Below, piece after piece: positions 44,230 to 51,217 of a stretch of 51,217 nt of DNA. Under the pieces are notes generated by a model. That model saw only the letters and a program-made list of their open reading frames with translations, did no database searches and had not been told where the DNA came from. The stretch is from Pseudomonadota bacterium (GTDB lineage Bacteria > Pseudomonadota > Gammaproteobacteria > Steroidobacterales > Steroidobacteraceae), in assembly GCA_963204795.1 (NCBI GenBank), contig CAUJHX010000010.1:1-51217 (forward strand), read 5' to 3'. Made by a program: the position numbers and the translations under genes. Within the stretch, counting starts at the first letter, position 1. Each line of letters opens with the position of its first letter.

Positions 44230-44801
44230 TGGGTGGCGAGGCGCCCGGCGCCCTGCTTTCCGTCGCGCTCGGCATCGGGCTCGCGGCCGCTGTCGGGTTG
44301 CGGGTCTTCCTGCCGCTGCTCATTGCAAGCGTGGCCGCAGCCACCGGGCATCTCGGGCTCGCACCCTCTTTCGAGTGGCTCGCGGGAACACCCGCCATCG
44401 TGATGCTGGCGGTCGCGACCGTGCTCGAAATACTCGCCTGGTACGTGCCCGGCGTCGACAACCTGCTCGATGCGATCGCGGCTCCCGTGGCGGTCGTGGC
44501 GGGTGCGACCGTCGCTGCCGCGGTGATGACCGAACTGCCACCCATCGTGAAATGGACCACCGCCGTGATCGCGGGCGGTGGTGTCGCCGGCCTGACGCAG
44601 GGCCTGACCGCATTGTTGCGCGCGAAATCGACCGCCCTGACGGGCGGACTCGGCAACAGCGCCGTTGCGACCGGCGAGCTGGGTGGCTCCATCGTGCTCG
44701 CGGTGCTCGCGATCGCGGCACCCGTGATCGCGGTCGGCCTCGTCGCTCTCGCCGTCTGGTTCGCCGTGCGCCTCGGCCGCCGGTTGCTGCGGTCCGGCTG
44801 A
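44229..44801 (+). CDS. DUF4126-family membrane protein
   Basis: 190-aa inner-membrane protein with about six hydrophobic helices rich in Ala, Gly and Val. GIGLAAAVGLRVFLPLL at the N-terminus, WYVPGVDNLLDAIAAPVAVV and GGGVAGLTQGLTALLRAKS match the DUF4126 family pattern. Its function is unknown. ATG 44229 overlaps the NudC stop, so the two are coupled. A long in-frame extension upstream runs through NudC in another frame and is discarded. Confidence 0.85.
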   Translation: MGGEAPGALLSVALGIGLAAAVGLRVFLPLLIASVAAATGHLGLAPSFEWLAGTPAIVMLAVATVLEILAWYVPGVDNLLDAIAAPVAVVAGATVAAAVMTELPPIVKWTTAVIAGGGVAGLTQGLTALLRAKSTALTGGLGNSAVATGELGGSIVLAVLAIAAPVIAVGLVALAVWFAVRLGRRLLRSG

Positions 44802-44810
44802 AAGCGTTCC

Positions 44811-45590
44811 ATGTGCCTCGTCGTACTCGCGTGGGACGCACATCCACGATACCGCTTGATCGTCGCAGCGAATCGCGACGAATTCCACAACCGCCCTGCG
44901 GCGGCGCTCGCGCCCTGGCGGGAACTGCCGCTTCTCGCGGGGCGCGACCTCGAAGCGGGCGGTACCTGGCTCGGCGTGGATCGTGGCCGCCGCTTCGGGA
45001 TCGTCACGAACTATCGCGAGATGGTGCCTCGCCCCGCGAACGCGCCGTCGCGGGGCGCACTGATTCCTGGCTGGCTGTCCCAGCCGGCAGATACCGGCCA
45101 CTACAGCACACAGCTTGCGACGGGCGCCCCGCTGTACGCGGGATTCAATCTCCTGATCGGCGACCGCGCATCGCTGCACTACGCCTCGAACCGCACCGAC
45201 GGGTTTGCACAGGCCTTGTCGCCCGGTGTCTACGGTCTCGCAAACCACATCCTCGATACACCCTGGCCCAAGGTGCTGCGGGTACGGCGCGCGCTCGAGC
45301 AATGGCTCGCGGCACCGGACCCCGACCTGCATGCGCTCTTCCCGCTCCTCGCGGATCGCAGTCCCGCGACAGATGGAAATCTGCCGGAAACCGGCCTTTC
45401 TCCCGAATGGGAACGGGCGCTGTCGGCGCCATTTGTCGCACAGGGTGGCTACGGGACACGCTGCTCGACCGTGCTTGCCATCAGCCATGATGACCGCCTG
45501 CAGATCGACGAACACCGCTTCGACGCACAGGGAAAGCTGGCCGGCATCACCTCGTTCCGGCTCGCACCCGGCGAGTGGCCTGCCGGTTGA
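44811..45590 (+). CDS. NRDE-family (TANGO2-like) protein
   Basis: 259-aa protein with Cys2 at the mature N-terminus (MCLVVLAW) and the defining NRDE motif at 21-24 (LIVAANRDEFHNRP). AGRDLEAGGTWLGV and RFGIVTNYRE follow, and the C-terminal YGTRCSTVL block is typical. The fold is N-terminal-nucleophile-like, and the human relative TANGO2 has been linked to haem and lipid handling; the bacterial role is not settled. It begins 10 bp after the membrane gene, in the same direction, so may share its transcript. Confidence 0.9.
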   Translation: MCLVVLAWDAHPRYRLIVAANRDEFHNRPAAALAPWRELPLLAGRDLEAGGTWLGVDRGRRFGIVTNYREMVPRPANAPSRGALIPGWLSQPADTGHYSTQLATGAPLYAGFNLLIGDRASLHYASNRTDGFAQALSPGVYGLANHILDTPWPKVLRVRRALEQWLAAPDPDLHALFPLLADRSPATDGNLPETGLSPEWERALSAPFVAQGGYGTRCSTVLAISHDDRLQIDEHRFDAQGKLAGITSFRLAPGEWPAG

Positions 45591-45672
45591 CTCGGGGACG
45601 CGCCGCACGGGAACCCGCCCGCGCACGCATGACTCTGATTAAACTCTCTCACCACCTTTCCGCCCGGGCGCA

Positions 45673-47436
45673 ATGCAAGGACCCTTTCGCGAGCAACTGT
45701 CGGCCCTCACTTCACGATGCCTCCTGCTCGTGCTGTGCGCGCTCGCCCCGGCGCCTGCCCAGGCCGATATCGACATCGAGATCCACGGTGTCGAGGGCGA
45801 CCTGCGAGGCAACGTACTCGCCTACCTCTCCTTCGAGCGCTACAAGACGCGCGACCGGCTGCGCGCCGACACGATCGAGCGTCTGCACGAACGCGTCGAA
45901 CGTGAAGTGCGCTCGGCCCTGCGGCCGTTCGGCTATTACGACCCCACAGTGAAGTCGAGTGTCGAGCCGCGCGACAACGGCGAGGACTGGCGTGTCCGGA
46001 TCGACATCGAGCCGGGCGAGCCCGTCGTGCTCGAAACCGTGGACGTAAGTGTCACCGGACCACGCGCCGGAGATCCGGTCTTTCGCGATATCCTCGCCCA
46101 CCTGCCGCTGCGCCGCGGTGAGAGGCTCGATCACGCGACTTACGAGAAAGTGAAGAGCGACCTGCAACGCAGCGCCGCGAGCTACGGGTATCTCGACGCG
46201 CGTTTCACCCGCAACGAGCTGCTGGTCGACCCGCCGGAACACACAGCGAGCGCCTTCATCGCATTCGAGACCGGCGAGCGCTACAGGTTCGGCCCGACGG
46301 AGATCGCGCAGGACGTGATCCGCCCCGAGCTGATGCGCAAGTACCTGCGCTATCAGGAAGGGCAGCCCTACGACGCGACGGAGCTCCTGCGCACCCAGTT
46401 CGCGCTCGACGACAGCCAGTATTTTGCCTCTGTCGAGGTGCTGCCTCAGCAGCGCGACAGGGCAACGCTCACGGTGCCGATCCGCATCAGCGCAACGCCG
46501 AACCGGCGTTCGCGCTGGTCGTTCGGTGTCGGCTACGGCACGGACACGGAAGCACGCGGTACCGTCAGCTGGGACAACCGCGTCGTGAACACTCATGGTC
46601 ACCGCTTCCGTGCCGAGGTCAAGGTCGCACAGGTCTCGCAGCAGATCACGGGACGCTACATCTGGCCGATCGGCGATCCGGCGCTCGAGAAGTTCGAAGT
46701 CGAAGGCACGTGGAAGCACCAGGAACTCGCCGACCTCGATATCTACAACACCGAGGCGCGCGCGAGTGTCACGCGCGTGCCGCACCGCTGGCAACGCGTC
46801 TACTACACCCGCCTCGTCAACGCGATCACGGAAGACGCCAGCACCCGCACCGAATCCTGGCTCGTCATCCCGGGCCTCAGCGTTGCCTCGGTGCCGAAGG
46901 GTTACCTCGGCGAGCCGCTTTTCGGCCGGCAGCTCTACGCCGAACTGCGCGGCTCGAGCACCGGGCTCGGCGCAAGAACCGACTACCTGCAGCTCCTCGC
47001 CTCCGGGGAGCGCGTGTTCGACATCGCGCCCGCCTGGCACCTGTTGCTGCGCGCCGAATTCGGGACTACCTGGGCCGACGATTTCGACGGCGTGCCCGGT
47101 TCCGAGCGGTTCTTCGCCGGCGGCGATCGCAGCGTGCGCGGCTTCGGCTTCAACGAACTGTCGCCGGTCGACGCAAACGGCGAGAAGACGGGTGGCAAGC
47201 ACCTCGCAGTCGGCACCGTCGAAGTGATCCGCGACCTGCCGAGAAACCTCGGCATCGCGGTCTTCGTCGACGGTGGCAACGCCTTCAACAATTTCGGTGA
47301 CCGGCTCGAGTATTCCGCGGGCGTCGGCCTGCGCTTTCGCCTGCCGATCGCGACGGTCGGCTTCGATATCGCACAGGCGCTGTCGGTCGATGGTGCCTCA
47401 CCAAGGCTGCACGTGAATTTCTCGCCGAAACTCTGA
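45673..47436 (+). CDS. tamA: TamA, outer-membrane Omp85-family translocation subunit
   Basis: 587-aa outer-membrane protein. After the signal peptide (LLLVLCALAPAPAQA) come three POTRA domains (about 35-265), including EREVRSALRPFGYYDPTV, FRDILAHLPLRRGERLDHATYE and KYLRYQEGQPYD. The 16-strand BamA-type barrel follows, with the conserved lid-lock motif region GGDRSVRGFGFNELSP, and a C-terminal strand LHVNFSPKL. TamA acts with TamB in envelope biogenesis (autotransporter insertion and phospholipid transport). ATG 45673 opens the signal peptide. The stop overlaps the TamB start (TGATGG). Confidence 0.94.
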   Translation: MQGPFREQLSALTSRCLLLVLCALAPAPAQADIDIEIHGVEGDLRGNVLAYLSFERYKTRDRLRADTIERLHERVEREVRSALRPFGYYDPTVKSSVEPRDNGEDWRVRIDIEPGEPVVLETVDVSVTGPRAGDPVFRDILAHLPLRRGERLDHATYEKVKSDLQRSAASYGYLDARFTRNELLVDPPEHTASAFIAFETGERYRFGPTEIAQDVIRPELMRKYLRYQEGQPYDATELLRTQFALDDSQYFASVEVLPQQRDRATLTVPIRISATPNRRSRWSFGVGYGTDTEARGTVSWDNRVVNTHGHRFRAEVKVAQVSQQITGRYIWPIGDPALEKFEVEGTWKHQELADLDIYNTEARASVTRVPHRWQRVYYTRLVNAITEDASTRTESWLVIPGLSVASVPKGYLGEPLFGRQLYAELRGSSTGLGARTDYLQLLASGERVFDIAPAWHLLLRAEFGTTWADDFDGVPGSERFFAGGDRSVRGFGFNELSPVDANGEKTGGKHLAVGTVEVIRDLPRNLGIAVFVDGGNAFNNFGDRLEYSAGVGLRFRLPIATVGFDIAQALSVDGASPRLHVNFSPKL

Positions 47437-50400
47437 TGGCACGCCCGCTCACCATCGTGCTCGTGGTGCTGTTCGCGGCGCTCTGCGCACTGCCCTTCGC
47501 GCTGCTCTATTACCTCGCGTTCACGCCGGAAGGTCTCGCGATGATCGTCGCGCGCGTGCCCCACCGTGTCGGCCCGGTCACGATGGAAATCGGCGCGGTG
47601 CGCGGCACGATCGCGGGCGGCTTCGACGTCGCGCGCTTTGAACTGACGCACGAGCGTGTACACCTCGTGGTCGAGCAGGGTCACGCGCGCCTCGCGATCG
47701 CGCCGCTCCTGTGGCAGACGATCGACGTGCCCGAGGCGCGCGCGCGCAGCGTGCTGATCGAAGTGCGGCCGCGCCGACGACCACCGGACGACAGGCCTCC
47801 ACGCTTCCTGCCGCGCCTGCTGCGCATCGATGCCGGCGACGCTCGCGCCGGGTTGGTCACGATCGTCGCGCCACACGGCGATCGTGTGGACTTCCTGAAC
47901 GCGCGGGCAAGCGGAGTCGTGCGCCGTCGCTCGATCCGCATCTTCGATGCCGAAGGCGAGTTCCAGGGCATGCATCTGACGGCGAACGGCGTGCTGCGCG
48001 CGGCTGATCCGATGCAGATCGACGCCAGCGGACGCGCAGCGTGGCAGGCTCCCGCAGCCACTCACTGGATCGCGAATTTCACGGGCGCGGGCGATCTCGA
48101 TCGCCTCGAGTTGAAGGGTGGACTGGCCGAGCCGTTTCGCGCCGAAGTCACGGGCGTGGCCGAAGCGCTCACGAGCGCGTGGAGGATATCGGCAACAGCG
48201 CAGGTGAATCAGCTCGATCTCGCCGATTTCGGCGGCGGCAAGGTACTCGGCGAGATCCACGGCGAGGTGGTCGGCGAGGTGACGGCTGACGGCATCCGGG
48301 CGCGTGGCGCCCTGACGCCGCGGGGCCTGGCGGCAGGCGCCTTCGACGTCGAGTTCGACGGCAAGTACGCGGCGCAGACCCTCGCGATCCGGCAAGTGAG
48401 ATTCCGGCATCAGGGCTCCGGCGCGAGCGTCACCTCCGCTGGTCGCATCCGTATCGAAGCAGGCGGCCCGTGGCTCGACCTGTCGGGTCGCTGGAATTCG
48501 TTCCAGTGGCCGCTGCCGGCCGACGACCCGGCGGTGCGCAGCGCGCAGGGCAACTATCGCCTGAAGGGAATCCTGCCATTCGAGCTCTCGGCGAAGGGCG
48601 AAGTGCAGGCGGCGAATCTCAAACCGGTGCGTGTCGAGCTCGATGGTCGCCTGGGTGCGGATCGGCTCGAGACCGATCGGGTGCGCGTCGACGGTTACGG
48701 TGGGCGCGCCGATCTGAAGGGTACTGTGGGATGGCAGCCAGACGAGACCTGGCAGCTTGCGGGACACATTGCCTCCCTGGATACAGGGCTGCTCGATACC
48801 CGGCTTCCGGGACGCATCAGTTTTGATATGGATGCGAGCGGCCTGGGCTTTTCGCCCGACGGCCAGTTCGATCTGCGCATCGCGCGCCTTGGCGGCGTGC
48901 TGCGCGGTGGACGCGCCGGCGGCGCCGGTCGCGTGATCCGTCGCGGCGAGGCGCTCGACTTCCGCGACGTCGACGTGCGAATCGGCAGCACGCGCGCGAA
49001 GCTCGATGGCGGCCTCGCACCGGATGCCTGGTCGCTGCGCTTCGATGTCGCCGCTGATGATCTCGGACTGCTCGACGCCGCAGCGCGCGGCCGCTTTGCA
49101 GCGCGTGGCACGCTTGGCGGCTCGCCGGATGCACCGCAGATCGACGCGACGCTGCACGGAGAAGGGATCGACTACGAAGACATGAGGCTCGCGAGCGTCG
49201 ATGGCCGCATGCAGTTCGATGCCCGACCCGACCAGCCGCTCGAAGTGAAGCTTGGCGTACGAGGGCTGACGAAGGGAGCGCGCCACATCGAGGCCATCGA
49301 CTTCATGGCTCAGGGCACGACCGCACATCACGACGTCAGGATCACTGCGGGCTCGAAGCCACTGGCGGTGGCGGCACGCGGTACGGGCCGCTACGACGCG
49401 CGGCTCTGGAAGACGGCGATCACGGGGCTCGATCTCGAGAATGGCGATGAAGCCGCGCTGCATCTGACCCAACCCTCGTCACTCACGCTCGGCCCGGGGC
49501 AGCTGGTGCTCGAAACGACCTGCCTGCGCGGCGAGGCGGCTCAGGTCTGTGCCACGGGTCACCGCAGCCCGCAGGACTGGGCGGCGACGCTCTCAGCGAA
49601 GGACCTTCCCATCAGCACATTCACCGTGGGCCTGACGCCGGGCGTCACGTACGAAGGCGCGGTGGACATCGAGGCTGCAGCGGGCGCCAGAGCGGGGGAG
49701 CGCTGGCGTGGCAGCCTGCGTGCCGACCTGCGCGGCGCGAGAACGCGGCGGAGGCTTGCGAACCAGCGAGAGGACGTCACCGAGCTCGGCGGCGGCACCC
49801 TCCAGGGCTCGGCGACTGCCGACGCCATCGTGATGAATGCCAGACTCGACGCGGGCGCTTCGGGTGGCCTCAGCGGCCATGCGGAGGTTGCGCGCGCCGG
49901 CGATGAGTGGCGCCACTGGCCCCTCAGCGGCAACCTCGAGGTGCAAACCGACTCACTCGGCTTTCTCGCCGTGCTGGTGGATGCCATCGACCGTTCGGCT
50001 GGCAAGCTCACGGCTGACGTGCAGCTTGCCGGTACGCTCGGCGCGCCACGCCTCACCGGCACGCTTGCCGTACGCGACGGCGAGCTCGACTTCTATCAGG
50101 TGAACCTGCCCCTGCGTGCCATCACGCTCGACGCCCGCTTTCAGGAGAACACGCTTTCGTTCAACGGATCGACGACGGCAGGTGACGGGAAGGCGACGAC
50201 CTCGGGGCGGCTCGGCTGGCGTGACGGCCTGCCCCACGGCGTGATCACGATGCAAGGAGAAAACCTGCGCGTTGCGAACGTGCCCGAGGCGCGCATTTTT
50301 GCCTCACCCGATCTCGTGTTCAGCGTCGATGGCCGGCGCATCGACGTCACCGGCACCGTCGTCGTGCCGAACGCGCGACTCGACCCCGCCGATCTCACTG

Positions 50401-51170
50401 GCGCGGTATTCGCGTCCGCGGATGAGCGCATCGTCGGCGAGCGTGAGGTCGACCCGTCCAAGCGCTTCGTCGTGACGACGAAATTGAAGCTCGTGCTGGG
50501 AGACCGCGTCACGATCGACACCTACGGCCTCTCCGGCCGACTCACCGGCTCGCTCGTGGCCGAAACCGATGAAAACGACATCGCGCGAGGCACCGGCGAG
50601 CTGAGTATTGCCGAGGGCAAGTACATCGCCTTCGGGCGGCGGCTCGACATCGAGCACGGCAAGCTGATCTTCAGCAACGGACCGCTCGCCGACCCCGGAA
50701 TCGACATACGCGCGAGTCGGGAGTTTCCGGACGTGACTGCCGGCGCCAACGTGCGCGGCACACTGCGCTCACCGCGCCTCACCCTGTTCTCGGATCCGCA
50801 GATTTCGCAGTCACAGATCCTCTCGCTCCTGATCGCGGGCGGCTCACTCGAATCGGTGCAGGCGCAGGACGCCAACGGTGGCGCGCGCCGGAGCAACCCG
50901 TTCGCGGTGCAGGGTGGCGCCATCCTCGCCCAGCAACTCGGCGAGTATGTCGGCCTCGAGGACATCAGCCTCGAGTCCTCGCTCAACAACGAAACCTCGC
51001 TCGTGCTCGGCAAGTATCTGACGCCGCGCCTCTATGTCAGCTATGGCGTGAGCCTCACCGAGGCGATCAATACCATCAAGATGCGCTACACGCTCGGCGA
51101 CGACTGGACCGTGAAGCTCGAATCCGGCGCCGTACAAAGCGCCGATCTCGAGTACACGATCGAGAAGTAG
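47436..51170 (+). CDS. tamB: TamB, inner-membrane anchored translocation subunit
   Basis: 1244-aa AsmA-superfamily protein. One N-terminal membrane helix (IVLVVLFAALCALPFALLYYLAF) anchors it, and about 900 residues of beta-taco repeats span the periplasm. The C-terminal DUF490/TamB domain is clear (VRGTLRSPRLTLFSDPQISQ, ILSLLIAGGSLE, LVLGKYLTPRLYVSYGVSL) and would contact TamA. It starts by a 1-base overlap with tamA (TGATGG) and is complete. Length is typical (E. coli about 1260). A heptamer repeat begins at the base after its stop codon. Confidence 0.95.
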   Translation: MARPLTIVLVVLFAALCALPFALLYYLAFTPEGLAMIVARVPHRVGPVTMEIGAVRGTIAGGFDVARFELTHERVHLVVEQGHARLAIAPLLWQTIDVPEARARSVLIEVRPRRRPPDDRPPRFLPRLLRIDAGDARAGLVTIVAPHGDRVDFLNARASGVVRRRSIRIFDAEGEFQGMHLTANGVLRAADPMQIDASGRAAWQAPAATHWIANFTGAGDLDRLELKGGLAEPFRAEVTGVAEALTSAWRISATAQVNQLDLADFGGGKVLGEIHGEVVGEVTADGIRARGALTPRGLAAGAFDVEFDGKYAAQTLAIRQVRFRHQGSGASVTSAGRIRIEAGGPWLDLSGRWNSFQWPLPADDPAVRSAQGNYRLKGILPFELSAKGEVQAANLKPVRVELDGRLGADRLETDRVRVDGYGGRADLKGTVGWQPDETWQLAGHIASLDTGLLDTRLPGRISFDMDASGLGFSPDGQFDLRIARLGGVLRGGRAGGAGRVIRRGEALDFRDVDVRIGSTRAKLDGGLAPDAWSLRFDVAADDLGLLDAAARGRFAARGTLGGSPDAPQIDATLHGEGIDYEDMRLASVDGRMQFDARPDQPLEVKLGVRGLTKGARHIEAIDFMAQGTTAHHDVRITAGSKPLAVAARGTGRYDARLWKTAITGLDLENGDEAALHLTQPSSLTLGPGQLVLETTCLRGEAAQVCATGHRSPQDWAATLSAKDLPISTFTVGLTPGVTYEGAVDIEAAAGARAGERWRGSLRADLRGARTRRRLANQREDVTELGGGTLQGSATADAIVMNARLDAGASGGLSGHAEVARAGDEWRHWPLSGNLEVQTDSLGFLAVLVDAIDRSAGKLTADVQLAGTLGAPRLTGTLAVRDGELDFYQVNLPLRAITLDARFQENTLSFNGSTTAGDGKATTSGRLGWRDGLPHGVITMQGENLRVANVPEARIFASPDLVFSVDGRRIDVTGTVVVPNARLDPADLTGAVFASADERIVGEREVDPSKRFVVTTKLKLVLGDRVTIDTYGLSGRLTGSLVAETDENDIARGTGELSIAEGKYIAFGRRLDIEHGKLIFSNGPLADPGIDIRASREFPDVTAGANVRGTLRSPRLTLFSDPQISQSQILSLLIAGGSLESVQAQDANGGARRSNPFAVQGGAILAQQLGEYVGLEDISLESSLNNETSLVLGKYLTPRLYVSYGVSLTEAINTIKMRYTLGDDWTVKLESGAVQSADLEYTIEK

Positions 51171-51217
51171 CGGGCGGCGGGCGGCGGGCGGCGGGCGGCG
51201 GGCGGCGGGCGGCGGGC
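51171..51217. repeat. Perfect heptanucleotide tandem repeat (CGGGCGG)n
   Basis: Nearly seven perfect copies of CGGGCGG run from the base after the tamB stop to the last base of the window, so the array continues outside. It differs from the unit at the left end only in the last base (G instead of A). GGG runs allow G-quadruplex formation on the plus strand. Confidence 0.96.

Noticed and set aside
46983..49472. 829-codon antisense open frame opposite tamA/tamB
   Set aside because: Same cause: the mirror of GC-rich codons in TamA and TamB, with low-complexity translation and no start context.

Overview
The window looks like chromosomal DNA from a GC-rich (roughly two-thirds G+C) gammaproteobacterium. 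The evidence is an RpoH-type sigma factor with an intact RpoH box, a TamA-TamB pair, a YdbH-like AsmA protein next to a DUF1318 (YdbL-like) lipoprotein, YadG/YadH-type ABC genes and a NudC with its zinc ribbon. A deep-branching lineage near Xanthomonadales/Steroidobacterales is my guess, not something the sequence proves. Almost everything is single-copy housekeeping or envelope coding sequence with strong GC bias at the third codon position. I see no tRNA, rRNA, insertion sequence, phage gene or CRISPR array.

Layout. 1-1110: a perfect heptamer repeat, then rpoH behind a textbook CIRCE operator. 1141-7314: an OmpA-type lipoprotein, an Mpo1-like membrane protein, a glutaryl-CoA dehydrogenase, an M48 metalloprotease with TPRs, a MATE transporter and an unknown beta-rich protein. 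7315-10188: a structured orphan RNA or attenuator bounded by a promoter and an intrinsic terminator, then a trypsin-like protease coupled to a membrane FHA protein. 10249-17363: an S41 protease lipoprotein, a small unknown protein, a 1349-residue unknown membrane protein and a pirin. 17418-20209: an M16 protease pair (one active, one degenerate). 20274-24986: a FecI/FecR/TonB-receptor surface-signalling unit. 25400-29444: a SPOR lipoprotein, a bactofilin and an FN3-PQQ dehydrogenase-cytochrome fusion. 29547-32917: glycerophosphodiesterase, glycerol-3-phosphate dehydrogenase and an FGGY kinase. 32930-38181: a YheT-like hydrolase, a REC-TM-OmpA-like chimera, and a YdbH/YdbL pair. 38235-43269: an SLC13 permease, a YadGH-type ABC exporter, and a divergent FlhD-like/FlhC-like pair. 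43303-51170: NudC, a DUF4126 membrane protein, an NRDE protein, TamA and TamB. 51171-51217: a second heptamer repeat.

The dominant theme is the cell envelope: lipoproteins, peptidoglycan-binding domains (OmpA, SPOR), two outer-membrane lipid/protein transport bridges (YdbH-like and TamB) and several periplasmic proteases. The points most worth following up are the divergent FlhD-like/FlhC-like regulators with no flagellar genes around them, the ~400-nt structured transcript ahead of the protease-FHA pair, the CIRCE-controlled rpoH, the receiver domain fused across a membrane helix to an OmpA-like domain, and the family of CGGGCNN heptamer repeats at both window ends and in the middle.
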